From the NCBI GenBank assembly GCA_025055175.1, contig JANWYT010000003.1:62001-126000 (forward strand): a DNA stretch of 64,000 nt, in the 5' to 3' direction. The first letter of the stretch is position 1, and every line of letters starts with the position of its first letter. Both the position numbers and the translations under genes were made by a program. Source of the stretch: Anaerolineae bacterium. Lineage in GTDB: Bacteria; Chloroflexota; Anaerolineae; Aggregatilineales; Phototrophicaceae. The notes under the pieces are model-generated. The model was not told the origin of the DNA. It did not search any database and saw only the letters and a program-made list of their open reading frames with translations. Below, in pieces: positions 42,010 to 49,975 of this stretch.

Positions 42010-42488
42010 GCCAGATGTACGAAATTCATCTCTACGTCCCCAAGTATAACAAGCTCACCCCCAAGATGATCGATTGGTTGTACGAGAATGGCACGCGCAC
42101 TGACTTGCCGGAAGTCTACTGGCCCATTCGCAAGATTCGGGTGAAGGCGCTGGCGCGCGCTATCCTGCGCCTCGATCCTACGCTCAGAGCTTTCCCCTCA
42201 GCTCAGGAAGGCGACGTTGAGCTACACTACCCTGACGAGACGATGGGTATTGTCCTCTACGTCCATGATCGCGGCGTAATTGTCTTCTTCCCTTACCTGG
42301 CCTACGGCGTCTACTCACGAGTGGTGCTGGGCATTTGCTACACCTACATTCGCTTCCTGTACGAACTAGTGGGCTTCTGGCACTACGATCCTCAGCTCAA
42401 TCGCTTGGGCTTCGCCGACGATTACCTGCACCTGGAACGAATCGCCGTGCTGATGGACAAAATCATGCCGCGGCTGCTGGGAAAATAG
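42006..42488 (+). CDS. Hypothetical protein, 160 residues
   Basis: The ATG overlaps the preceding stop (ATGA), so translation is coupled. The protein is soluble-looking, Tyr- and Leu-rich, with MYEIHLYVPKYNKLTPKMID at the start, GDVELHYPDETMGIVLYVHD in the middle and RVVLGICYTYIRFLYELVGF near the end; the hydrophobic parts may pack as beta strands and helices rather than cross the membrane. I do not recognise the family. It ends 113 bases before the rhodopsin, separated by an AT-rich gap. Confidence 0.6.
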   Translation: MSQMYEIHLYVPKYNKLTPKMIDWLYENGTRTDLPEVYWPIRKIRVKALARAILRLDPTLRAFPSAQEGDVELHYPDETMGIVLYVHDRGVIVFFPYLAYGVYSRVVLGICYTYIRFLYELVGFWHYDPQLNRLGFADDYLHLERIAVLMDKIMPRLLGK

Positions 42489-42601
42489 ACTGCTAGCGTG
42501 ATTTTGTTATCTATCGTTCACAACTTTCAAAAAGAATCATCATATTCAGCAGGTAATGTGTTGCGTGAAGTATCGCTTACTACGACCTGGGAGTATAAAC
42601 A

Positions 42602-43501
42602 ATGATTCAGCTAAGCATGGAGAACTTCGTACAATATTCTCCGATGGCCTTCGACATGGTGTCTCACATCCTGACGTTGGGCTTCGCAGTCATGCTGGCA
42701 GCCCTGCTCTACTTCGTCTTGACCATCCGCACGGTGGCGCCGCGCTACCGCATTTCGTCGGTGCTGTCGGTGGTGGTCATGGTCTCAGCTTTCCTCATCC
42801 TGTTAGCCCAGGCCCAGAGTTGGCAGAACGCCTTCACCTATAACCCATCAACTGGTCTCTACACCTCACCCTACGTCGGCCTGACGGAAGCCGCCGTCGC
42901 CACCGCCGTGCCGCTGGCCTTCACCAACGGCTTCCGCTACCTGAACTGGCTGATCGACGTGCCTATGCTGCTGATCCAGATTCTGTTCGTGGTGGAACTC
43001 ACCCGCCAGGAACGCAACCGTCTTCTGATCCGCTTCTCCTTCTCTGGCACGATGATGATCGTCACCGGCTACATCGGCCAGTTCTACGAGGTCGGCAACC
43101 GTACGCCTTTCCTGATCTGGGGCGCAATCAGCACTGCCTTCTTCATCGATGTGCTGTGGCAAATGCGCGGCCTGCTGATCGGCGCGGCCAAAGACAACCG
43201 TATCCCTGCTAATGCCCAGGCCGTCTTCAAGAACATCTGGTGGCTGTTCCTGGTGTCGTGGATGCTCTATCCCGGCGCTTACCTGGCTCCGCTGGTGTTG
43301 GACGGGGCTGCAACGCTCGTCAACCCTGCCGGCGCCAACACCTGGTCCGAAATTGGCGTGGTAGCTCGCCAGATCACCTACACGGTGGCAGACATCACCT
43401 CGAAGGTCTTCTACGGCGTCATGCTGACGGTGGCAGCGCAGTACCGCAGCGAAGCCGAAGGCTACGTCATGGAAGGCGCGAGCGAAGTCGCTACCGCCTA
43501 G
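42602..43501 (+). CDS. Microbial rhodopsin of the NDQ type (probable light-driven sodium pump)
   Basis: The 299-residue protein has seven hydrophobic helices (about 20-45, 52-75, 100-132, 140-160, 165-190, 208-232, 252-282). Helix C reads RYLNWLIDVPMLLIQ, placing Arg112, Asn115, Asp119 and Gln126 at the bacteriorhodopsin 82/85/89/96 positions, the NDQ signature of sodium pumps. Helix G has ADITSKVFYG with Asp264 and retinal Lys268. His22 (SHILTLG), Glu163 (GQFYE) and Arg256 (VVARQ) match known KR2 positions. Leu123 suggests green absorption. Gly174 (IWGAIS) opens a retinal fenestration. GGGAG lies eight bases before the ATG. Function is inferred from family knowledge; sodium versus proton transport needs measurement. 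Confidence 0.93.
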   Translation: MIQLSMENFVQYSPMAFDMVSHILTLGFAVMLAALLYFVLTIRTVAPRYRISSVLSVVVMVSAFLILLAQAQSWQNAFTYNPSTGLYTSPYVGLTEAAVATAVPLAFTNGFRYLNWLIDVPMLLIQILFVVELTRQERNRLLIRFSFSGTMMIVTGYIGQFYEVGNRTPFLIWGAISTAFFIDVLWQMRGLLIGAAKDNRIPANAQAVFKNIWWLFLVSWMLYPGAYLAPLVLDGAATLVNPAGANTWSEIGVVARQITYTVADITSKVFYGVMLTVAAQYRSEAEGYVMEGASEVATA

Positions 43502-43537
43502 GCCCATTGCTTCACACGTCACACACAAGCCTGAAGA

Positions 43538-43562
43538 GGGGGCAGCTCAGCTGCCCCCTTTT
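43538..43562 (+). terminator. Strong intrinsic terminator after the rhodopsin gene
   Basis: GGGGGCAGC and GCTGCCCCC form a nine-base GC-rich stem around a TCA loop, followed by TTTT. It lies 37 bases past the rhodopsin stop and isolates that transcript from the convergent glycosidase gene. Confidence 0.92.
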
Positions 43563-43576
43563 GCATGGAATGGCCA

Positions 43577-44371
43577 TCAGCGCGGGTAGACTGCTAGCAC
43601 TGATGGCACTGGGTCGAACGAGGGTAGATGGAGGTCCAGCGGCTCAAACCAGAGCATAGTGCTGCCACCGCCGTCTAGGTTAAAGGCGTGGATGAGGCCC
43701 GCCCCACTGCTGGCTAGCCAGTGACTGAGCGGATAGAAGCCTAAGCCCAGCGCTGGCGTGACCATCCAGACAATCCGACCCTGACCATCCTGGCCGATAA
43801 TAGTACGCCGCGAAGGACGCACTGCCCGCGAGTCTGTCTGAGTGGGTTGCCCCTGCCAGATCAGCATGGGGAAGGCCTGGACGGCCTGTTCCAGCGGCTC
43901 GCCTCTGTACGGCTCATGAATGCTATGGCGCACGAAAGCCTGACCGTTCTGCACGCCAAACCAGCCGCCTCTATCGGTGTAAGGCTCGCCATAGACCTGG
44001 CCATCGCTCACTAGAAAGCCCAGGATGAGATGTTCTGAGGTGAAGAAATTGGCGTTGATGAGGCCTACCGCTCCAGGCAGGCGTTCGCGCCATTGGCGCA
44101 GGGTGTAGGCTTCGTTGGGGGTGTAATGTGCGCGGAAGCTGTAACGAGCGGGATCGAAGTACAGGGCCAGCAGTTGGAAAGCCTCTCCCTCCGGTGGCAC
44201 TAGGGTGCGCAACTCTGCGCCGAGGGTCAACGGCGCAGGCGTAGGGCTAGGGCTGAACGCAGACGGATTCGTCGGCAAGGTGGGCGGCAAAGTCGCCATG
44301 AGCGGATCAGTCTGCAGGTTGCAGGCCGCTAGGCTCAGCAGATAGGCGGCGCATAGGGCGGCAAGGCGCAT
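43577..44371 (-). CDS. Phosphodiester glycosidase (NAGPA-like) lipoprotein
   Basis: The 264-residue protein has an N-terminal signal with lipobox LSLAAC (Cys17), a Thr/Pro-rich linker, and a domain with INANFFTSEHLILGFLVSDG (about 104-123), RRTIIGQDGQGRIVWMV (about 189-205) and NLDGGGSTMLW (about 233-243). These match the phosphodiester glycosidase (NAGPA) family, members of which remove N-acetylglucosamine from phosphodiester linkages or act on exopolysaccharides. It would be anchored outside the membrane. It follows the GT-C gene operon on the same strand, with a 24-base gap, so it may act on the same glycan. Confidence 0.86.
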   Translation of the reverse strand: MRLAALCAAYLLSLAACNLQTDPLMATLPPTLPTNPSAFSPSPTPAPLTLGAELRTLVPPEGEAFQLLALYFDPARYSFRAHYTPNEAYTLRQWRERLPGAVGLINANFFTSEHLILGFLVSDGQVYGEPYTDRGGWFGVQNGQAFVRHSIHEPYRGEPLEQAVQAFPMLIWQGQPTQTDSRAVRPSRRTIIGQDGQGRIVWMVTPALGLGFYPLSHWLASSGAGLIHAFNLDGGGSTMLWFEPLDLHLPSFDPVPSVLAVYPR

Positions 44372-44395
44372 AGGGACGGACTCCCGCTCCGCAAG

Positions 44396-46315
44396 TTACT
44401 CTTTAAGAAGCGGCCCTAGACCAACCTGCCGATCCGTCGATCCATCAGGCAGAGAGACGGTCAGCGTGTTCATCGGGTCGTCTAGGTGGGCGAAAGCGGT
44501 CAGGCTGACGTACCACGCGCCCGCAGGCGCGCGCTCAGGCAGGGGGATGGTGACCTGCTCCGCCCAGGACTCGCCCACGCGCCAGCAGGTGGTAGGATAG
44601 CGCGTGGCGTCTGGTTGCCAAACCAGCGCTCGGCTCAGGTTGCTCTCAGGCCCGACGGGCAGGCCTGCCAGCCAATAAGGCAAGGCCATGCGCTCATCGG
44701 CTTGCCACAGCAGGCGCAGAACTATGCCTCCAGTGCGCCCTTCGCCAGTCCAGGCCAGCAAGCGGAACGGCCCAAAGTCAGCGTCGATGGGACGCCAAGC
44801 GGCTTCTGTGAGCTGCGGTGGGGCAGGTCGCGGACGAACGTCGTCGGCGCTCATGGTCAGCCAGCCTGATAGGCCGACCATCACGCAGGCTAGTGCTGTC
44901 CGCAGTGGCCATCCGCCCAGCGGCTGAGGCGGCAAGCATAGCAGGGCCAGCGGCGCAAAGAACAGCCAGACGCGCCCCGTCTCGCCGCGCGCCACGTGGG
45001 TCATCACCAGGATCAGTAGGCTGAGCAGCAGCGCCCAGGCCAAGCGCGTGGCCTGGGGATGGGCTTGCGGGCTAGGCTTCAGGCTGAGCATGGCCAGTGC
45101 CATGATGGGCAGACCGCCCATGACCGCCCATTCCCACAGGTGCATGACCGCCCACAAAGGCGACTCGTAAGCTAAATCAAAGTGCTGGTCGAAGGCTGCC
45201 GTCAGCACAGCCAGCGGTGAATCGCCTGTTGTTGAGCTGTAAACCGCCCAGGGCAGCAGCGCTCCCAGCCCAAACCACAGGCCCACGAGCAGCGCTGCCT
45301 TCATCTGATGATAGAAATAGTAGAAGACAGTGCTGCCCTCTCGCTGATGAGCCAACGTTGCGCTGACCTCTCCTTTGGGCAGAGGGTCGGATGTGGGCCA
45401 AAGTGCCAGCCATCCCAAGACCAGGGCTAACGGCACGAGCGAGAAGTTGGCGAAGGTCAGCAAGCCATAAATCAGGCCGCTGAAGATGAGCCAGGCGGGA
45501 CGTGGGCCGCTGCCTTCCGAGCTTGCGCCGCGCAGGAAGGCCCACAACGTCAGCAGCGCTCCCAGTGGGTAGGCAGTGTTCCACGAGCCAGCGAACAGCG
45601 CCAGCGCGGGGATGAGCGGATAGGCCAGGGCCAGCGTGCGCGCCCAGTCCGACCCGTACCAGCGCCGCGCGATGGCCCATAGCGGCACGACAGCTAGGCC
45701 CGCCCACAGGGGCATGATGACTCCTACCCAAGCTGAAGCGCGCTCAGCGGGGGTGTAGGATAAGAACAGCGTGCTAGCGCATTGGTCGTCCAATAGCGGA
45801 GCTTGTAGCGCCGCGCTCAGGCCCGGCCACAGCGCCAGAGCGCCTTGCGCGGCTCGCATGAGCCAGGGCAGCAACGGCGGGCTGAGGGCCACGTGGCGGC
45901 TGAAGTCGTGCAGAGTGGGCATGGCCTGCGACCAGACGGCGTAGCGCGGATCGCTCCAATCAGCCCAGGCGGCGACGGCCATTGGCCCAGTGGCGGTGGG
46001 CGAGATGGCGCGGTGGAACAGCTCCACCAGCGGCCACTCGTGCCAGACAGCGACCAACGCCAAGCTCAGGCCGCCTGTCCCCAGGCTGGCCCAAGCCAGC
46101 GACCACGAGTCGCGGCGCTGAGCCGGCCCTGACCCAATCAGATAGATTAGCAGAGCCAGCAGAAGTAAGCTCAGGCGGGCTTGCGGCGCTCGCGTAGCCC
46201 ATTGCCAGCCTAGGGCTTCGCCGCCGCGCAAGATGGGCCACAGGTCGGCCAGCAGAGCCAGGCCGACCAGGGCGAAGGCAGCGGCGAAGGCCCAGCGACC
46301 CCAGCGCGATGGCAT
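44396..46315 (-). CDS. GT-C-like polytopic membrane protein with C-terminal beta-rich domain
   Basis: The ATG at 46315 shares bases with the previous stop (TAATG), and the frame extends further only inside that gene. The 639-residue protein has about eleven membrane segments up to residue 490. A large loop with SPPLLPWLMRAA and the charged WYGSDWART are typical of GT39/GT-C sugar or mannosyl transferases that use polyprenyl-phosphate donors. The last 130 residues (FGPFRLLAWTGEG onwards) form a beta-rich domain that resembles the C-terminal module of the protein at 1988-4435. Being coupled to the Gld-like ABC genes suggests a shared role in export or modification of a surface polymer. Confidence 0.72.
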   Translation of the reverse strand: MPSRWGRWAFAAAFALVGLALLADLWPILRGGEALGWQWATRAPQARLSLLLLALLIYLIGSGPAQRRDSWSLAWASLGTGGLSLALVAVWHEWPLVELFHRAISPTATGPMAVAAWADWSDPRYAVWSQAMPTLHDFSRHVALSPPLLPWLMRAAQGALALWPGLSAALQAPLLDDQCASTLFLSYTPAERASAWVGVIMPLWAGLAVVPLWAIARRWYGSDWARTLALAYPLIPALALFAGSWNTAYPLGALLTLWAFLRGASSEGSGPRPAWLIFSGLIYGLLTFANFSLVPLALVLGWLALWPTSDPLPKGEVSATLAHQREGSTVFYYFYHQMKAALLVGLWFGLGALLPWAVYSSTTGDSPLAVLTAAFDQHFDLAYESPLWAVMHLWEWAVMGGLPIMALAMLSLKPSPQAHPQATRLAWALLLSLLILVMTHVARGETGRVWLFFAPLALLCLPPQPLGGWPLRTALACVMVGLSGWLTMSADDVRPRPAPPQLTEAAWRPIDADFGPFRLLAWTGEGRTGGIVLRLLWQADERMALPYWLAGLPVGPESNLSRALVWQPDATRYPTTCWRVGESWAEQVTIPLPERAPAGAWYVSLTAFAHLDDPMNTLTVSLPDGSTDRQVGLGPLLKE

Positions 46316-48006
46316 TAGGTCACGGCGCGTTCGCGGCGCAGCCACCACACGATCACGCCCAGGGCCAGGATGCCGAAGGGCAGGAACACCACGCTGATGT
46401 TGCGGATGTTGAGCAGGGCCAAATCGTCGCCGATGACGGGCAAATCTTGTTCAGCAGCAGCGGCGGGCAGGGCAGCCAAGCTGCCGCTGAACTGGTCGTA
46501 GCCGCTAGCCCAGAACATGACTCGGCGCGCCAAGTCGCTGTTGCGCACCCCCAGCGCTTCAAGCTGGAGGTATTGATTGTAGAGCAACGAGTCGCTGGCG
46601 AACAGCGCGACGCGCGCGTTATCTAGCGTGCGCTCAGCCAGGACGGCGACAGTGAACGGCCCGCCAGCGTCGCCTTCGGCTTTGGCGAAGGCGCTGCGCG
46701 GCTGCTCGCGGCCCAAGATGAGGCCGCGCTTGGCGTAGCTCTCGGCGCTGGTGCTGGCCAGGGGCGTGATGTTGACGCCGCGAGGTGGGTTGGTCTCGTT
46801 GGCCAACAAACTCTGCGGCGCGCTCAGCCACAGGGCGTCCTGCTGGGCGACGTAGCTGCTCACGGTGCTGTGCGCCCCAAAGCTGCCCACCAACACCTGG
46901 AACAGCGAGCCTTGTATGCTGTTGCTGGGGTCAATCACCAGGTCACCGTTGGCGCGCACGCCGAAGCGCTCCTCTAGATAGGCGCTGAGGTTGGCGGCGT
47001 TGGCCAGGCTCTCTCCGCCCTCCACGTTCTGGCTGGCGAAGATGACGACGCGACCGCCGTCGTCTAGGTAGTTGGTGATGAGGCTGAGCTGATCGTCGGG
47101 GATGGGCTGGCTGCCGCCGGGGATGACGAGCAAATGGCCATCGGCTTCGCGCTTGGCGCGGCTGAGGGCGTTGTCTTCGCGGGCTAGCTCGGACAAGGTG
47201 ATGGCCTCTACCGTCCACTTGTAGCGTGTGCGCAAGTTGTTGACGAAGACTGAAGCGCCGAATGGCCCGCTGTCTTCAATCCCGACGCTGCCGCGCGTGT
47301 TCAGGAAGAAGGCGCGGAAGTCGCCGCCGGCGCTGGCGGTGATGAGGGCGTTCACCAGGGTGGACTGCTCTAGGAACTGCACCCGCTGGCGCGTCTCCTC
47401 GTTGGGCGTGCCGTCTTCGTTGAGGGCTTCCACGAAAATGCTGCCTGGCGTGCCACCGTACTGTTCCAGGATCAGCGGGTTCTGGTCAGGATCGATGAAC
47501 TGGTAGCTGACTTTGCCGCCGCTGGCGCTGACGATGGAGTCGAACAGCAGCGTGGCGCGGTCGCGCAGCGCCGCCTGGTTGATCCCGTAGAAGGCCGTAA
47601 TGCGCACAGGGGGGGTCGTCGGGTCGGCGCCCAGGGTGGCTGCTACTTGGCGCGATTGTTCGGGCAGGCTGAACGTGCCACTCTCGGTCAGGTCGGCGCG
47701 CCAGCCCTGCTGGCGGACGACGATATACAGCAGCACGAGGGCCACCAGCAGGACAGCCGTCACCAGCGCCGCCGTGCCACCATAGGTGAAGGCGCGCCCG
47801 CGCAGCATGTCGCGGGCCTGCTTGGGGTTCTGTGCAAACCAGGCGATCAGGGCGACGATCATGACGCCCAGGCCGCCGAAGCCCAGCAGGCTGAATTGGC
47901 GCTGAGTGAGGGCCACGCCTAGCGCCACTAGCGCTCCTATGCCTGCCGCTCCCAGCAGCACTGACGAAGGGATGATGGCGTTCTCTTGGTTGGGTGTTGT
48001 TTGCAT
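46315..48006 (-). CDS. GldG-like ABC-associated membrane protein
   Basis: The ATG at 48006 has AGGAGAG seven bases upstream; an earlier TTG does not. The 563-residue protein has about four N-terminal membrane segments (residues 15-110), then an extracytoplasmic domain starting DLTESGTFSLPEQSRQV (about 122-138), a DPDQNPLILEQYG segment and LVIPGGSQPIPDDQLSLI. A last membrane segment is near 540-556. This is the layout of the GldG/ABC-transporter auxiliary family. It is unlike typical ABC permeases: the partner ATPase and permease are the next genes. The family is known from gliding Bacteroidota but is also widespread elsewhere. Confidence 0.82.
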   Translation of the reverse strand: MQTTPNQENAIIPSSVLLGAAGIGALVALGVALTQRQFSLLGFGGLGVMIVALIAWFAQNPKQARDMLRGRAFTYGGTAALVTAVLLVALVLLYIVVRQQGWRADLTESGTFSLPEQSRQVAATLGADPTTPPVRITAFYGINQAALRDRATLLFDSIVSASGGKVSYQFIDPDQNPLILEQYGGTPGSIFVEALNEDGTPNEETRQRVQFLEQSTLVNALITASAGGDFRAFFLNTRGSVGIEDSGPFGASVFVNNLRTRYKWTVEAITLSELAREDNALSRAKREADGHLLVIPGGSQPIPDDQLSLITNYLDDGGRVVIFASQNVEGGESLANAANLSAYLEERFGVRANGDLVIDPSNSIQGSLFQVLVGSFGAHSTVSSYVAQQDALWLSAPQSLLANETNPPRGVNITPLASTSAESYAKRGLILGREQPRSAFAKAEGDAGGPFTVAVLAERTLDNARVALFASDSLLYNQYLQLEALGVRNSDLARRVMFWASGYDQFSGSLAALPAAAAEQDLPVIGDDLALLNIRNISVVFLPFGILALGVIVWWLRRERAVT

Positions 48007-48031
48007 GAGGAATCTCTCCTGGGCCAAGGCC

Positions 48032-48808
48032 CTACGACGCGCGCCAGCGCCGCGTGCCGACGATCAGCGTCGTGAGGAAGACGGCAGCGATCATGACAAA
48101 GACGAAATAAGCGATGTCCTCGGCGCGGATAATGCCTTCCAGCATGGTGTTCTGGTAGTGCGATTGCAGGCTCAGCTCGCGGATGAAGTTGGCCGCCCCG
48201 CGCGTGAAGTCCTGAGTGCCGGCCAGTTGGGCTAAACCATCGGCCAGGAACAGCACCAGCACGGTGGCGCTGCCCAGGAAAGCCGCCACGATCTGATCTT
48301 CGGTGATGGCCGACCAAATCATGGCCAGGGCTAGCGTCGCGCCGCCGTACAGCCACGCGCCCAAATACGCGCCGAAGACGACGCCTCCATCTAAGACGCC
48401 AATGCCGTCCAACATGAGGGTGTGAGCCAGCGTCAAGGCCAGGATGACCGTGTAGAACGTCCAGACGGCCAGGAACTTGCCCAGCACAAAAGCCCAATCG
48501 CCCATCGGCAGGGTCATCAGCACTTCTAGCGTGCCTTCGCGGGCTTCTTCGCTGATGAGGCGCATGGTCAGCAGCGGAGCGACGATGAACATCAAGAAGA
48601 CCAGCACCGCCAGGTTACTTTGGAAGAGCAGATCGGCGGTGATGGGCTGTTGGGCGAAGCCGCTCTGGTTTTGCAACACAGCGCTGTTGACGCTGGCGCT
48701 GAACAGCACGCCCAAGAACAGCATGAGGCCGAAGGCGATGGCGTAGGCGATGGGGCTGCGGAAGAACACCCCGACTTCGCGTTTGTAGACGGCCCACAAG
48801 GCGTTCAT
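48032..48808 (-). CDS. ABC-2 type permease, GldF/NosY-like
   Basis: The 258-residue protein has six membrane segments, the N-terminal VYKREVGVFFRSPIAYAI common to this group, and TMRLISEEAREGTLEVLMTL (about 84-103), the permease coupling segment. The ATG has GGAGGTGAG upstream and overlaps the ATPase stop by four bases. With the ATPase and GldG-like protein it forms a three-gene ABC unit. Substrate unknown. Confidence 0.85.
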   Translation of the reverse strand: MNALWAVYKREVGVFFRSPIAYAIAFGLMLFLGVLFSASVNSAVLQNQSGFAQQPITADLLFQSNLAVLVFLMFIVAPLLTMRLISEEAREGTLEVLMTLPMGDWAFVLGKFLAVWTFYTVILALTLAHTLMLDGIGVLDGGVVFGAYLGAWLYGGATLALAMIWSAITEDQIVAAFLGSATVLVLFLADGLAQLAGTQDFTRGAANFIRELSLQSHYQNTMLEGIIRAEDIAYFVFVMIAAVFLTTLIVGTRRWRAS

Positions 48809-49788
48809 GCGCTCACCTCCGATCCTTCTTGCAGAGTGGCTTGGGCGGCTTCGGGCGTGGCGGGCGCTGCGCTCTGGCTCTGGCGCGTGAGTTCGATGAA
48901 GATGTCCTCCAAGTTGACGGCCAGCGGGCGCAACTCTAGCAACTCATAGCCCGCGCCGATGATGGCGTGGGCTAGAGCAGAGCGGGGGTCGTCGGCTTGA
49001 GAAGCGGGTGTGACGATGATGGCGTCGCCGTCGATCTGCGCTTCGGCGACGACGGACAGGCCCGCTAGCAGGGCGCGCAGGCTCTCCACGTCGCCGACGG
49101 CGCGCACTAGCACGCGGCTGCCGCGCGCCAGCTCCGCGCGTAGCTCGGCAGGCGAACCCTGGGCCACGATTTGGCCTCGGTTGATGATGACTAGCTTGTC
49201 GCACACCTGCTCCGCTTCGCTGAGGATGTGGGTGCTGAACATGACCGTGTGATCGCGACCCAGTTCTTTTACCAGGCTGCGCAGCTCTAGAACTTGGATC
49301 GGATCGAGGCCGATGGTCGGCTCGTCCAGGATGAGGACTTGCGGGTCGTGCAGCAGGGCCGCTGCCAGGCCGACGCGCTGGCGCATACCTTTCGACAGGG
49401 TGCGAATGCGGCTGTGGGCGCGACTGCTCAGGCCGACGCGGGCCAAAACGGCGTCGGCGCGCGCGCCGCGCTGCTTGAGGCCGCGAATTTCGCCCAAGTA
49501 CATCAGGTAGTCGCGGGCGGTCATGTCGCGGTAGAGTGGCACGTTCTCTGGTAGGTAGCCAACGCGACGACGCACGTCTAGGCTCTGTTCGAAGACATCG
49601 TAGCCGGCCACGCGAGCTGTGCCGCTGCTGGGCGGGGTGAAGCCTGTCAGAATGCGCATGGTAGTCGTCTTGCCGGCGCCGTTCGGCCCCAAGAAGCCCG
49701 TCACTTGGCCGCCCTGCGCGCTGAAGCTGATGTCGTTGACGGCGAACACGTCGCCGTAGCGTTTGCTGAGATGTTCTACTTCGATCAT
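48805..49788 (-). CDS. ABC transporter ATP-binding protein, GldA-like
   Basis: The ATG at 49788 is chosen (GGAGG 11 bases upstream); a longer frame starts at an ATG with no site. The 327-residue protein has Walker A GFLGPNGAGKTTTMRIL (about 33-49), signature LSKGMRQRVGLAAALL (about 136-151), Walker B LILDEPTIGLDPIQ and His in MFSTHILSEAEQ. A C-terminal extension from about 220, with GSRVLVRAVGDVESLR, is typical of the GldA/CcmA-type drug and polymer exporters. The operon order ATPase, permease, GldG-like, GT-C is compact. Confidence 0.9.
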   Translation of the reverse strand: MIEVEHLSKRYGDVFAVNDISFSAQGGQVTGFLGPNGAGKTTTMRILTGFTPPSSGTARVAGYDVFEQSLDVRRRVGYLPENVPLYRDMTARDYLMYLGEIRGLKQRGARADAVLARVGLSSRAHSRIRTLSKGMRQRVGLAAALLHDPQVLILDEPTIGLDPIQVLELRSLVKELGRDHTVMFSTHILSEAEQVCDKLVIINRGQIVAQGSPAELRAELARGSRVLVRAVGDVESLRALLAGLSVVAEAQIDGDAIIVTPASQADDPRSALAHAIIGAGYELLELRPLAVNLEDIFIELTRQSQSAAPATPEAAQATLQEGSEVSA

Positions 49789-49801
49789 GTGACGCTTTGC
49801 C

Positions 49802-49820
49802 TCCATCTATGCATGTTAGA
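49802..49820. promoter_or_regulatory. Inverted repeat upstream of the ABC operon
   Basis: CATCTA (49802-49807) and TAGATG (49815-49820) are a perfect 6-base inverted repeat around a seven-base centre, just upstream of the ABC operon start on the minus strand. It could be an operator. The rest of the 187-base gap has no clear promoter; a TTGACA at 49910-49915 lacks a good -10 at the right spacing for the plus-strand gene. Confidence 0.3.
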
Positions 49821-49975
49821 TGTTGTGGCTAAACCCGCAACATAATACACCAAGAAGCGGCCAAAAGCGCAGGGTAGGCCTCTTTGTGCTTCTCACCCGA
49901 TCTTCATGCTTGACAAGCTTAGCCAATGGTACGCTCTCAGCAGAATAGCGCTCCGCACAGAAAGAGAGTTTTGGC

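Noticed and set aside
42602..43501. Rhodopsin being a heliorhodopsin or a chloride pump
   Set aside because: Helix C has Asn-Asp-Gln rather than the chloride-pump NTQ or TSA-type triads, and the layout is that of type 1 pumps, not heliorhodopsin.
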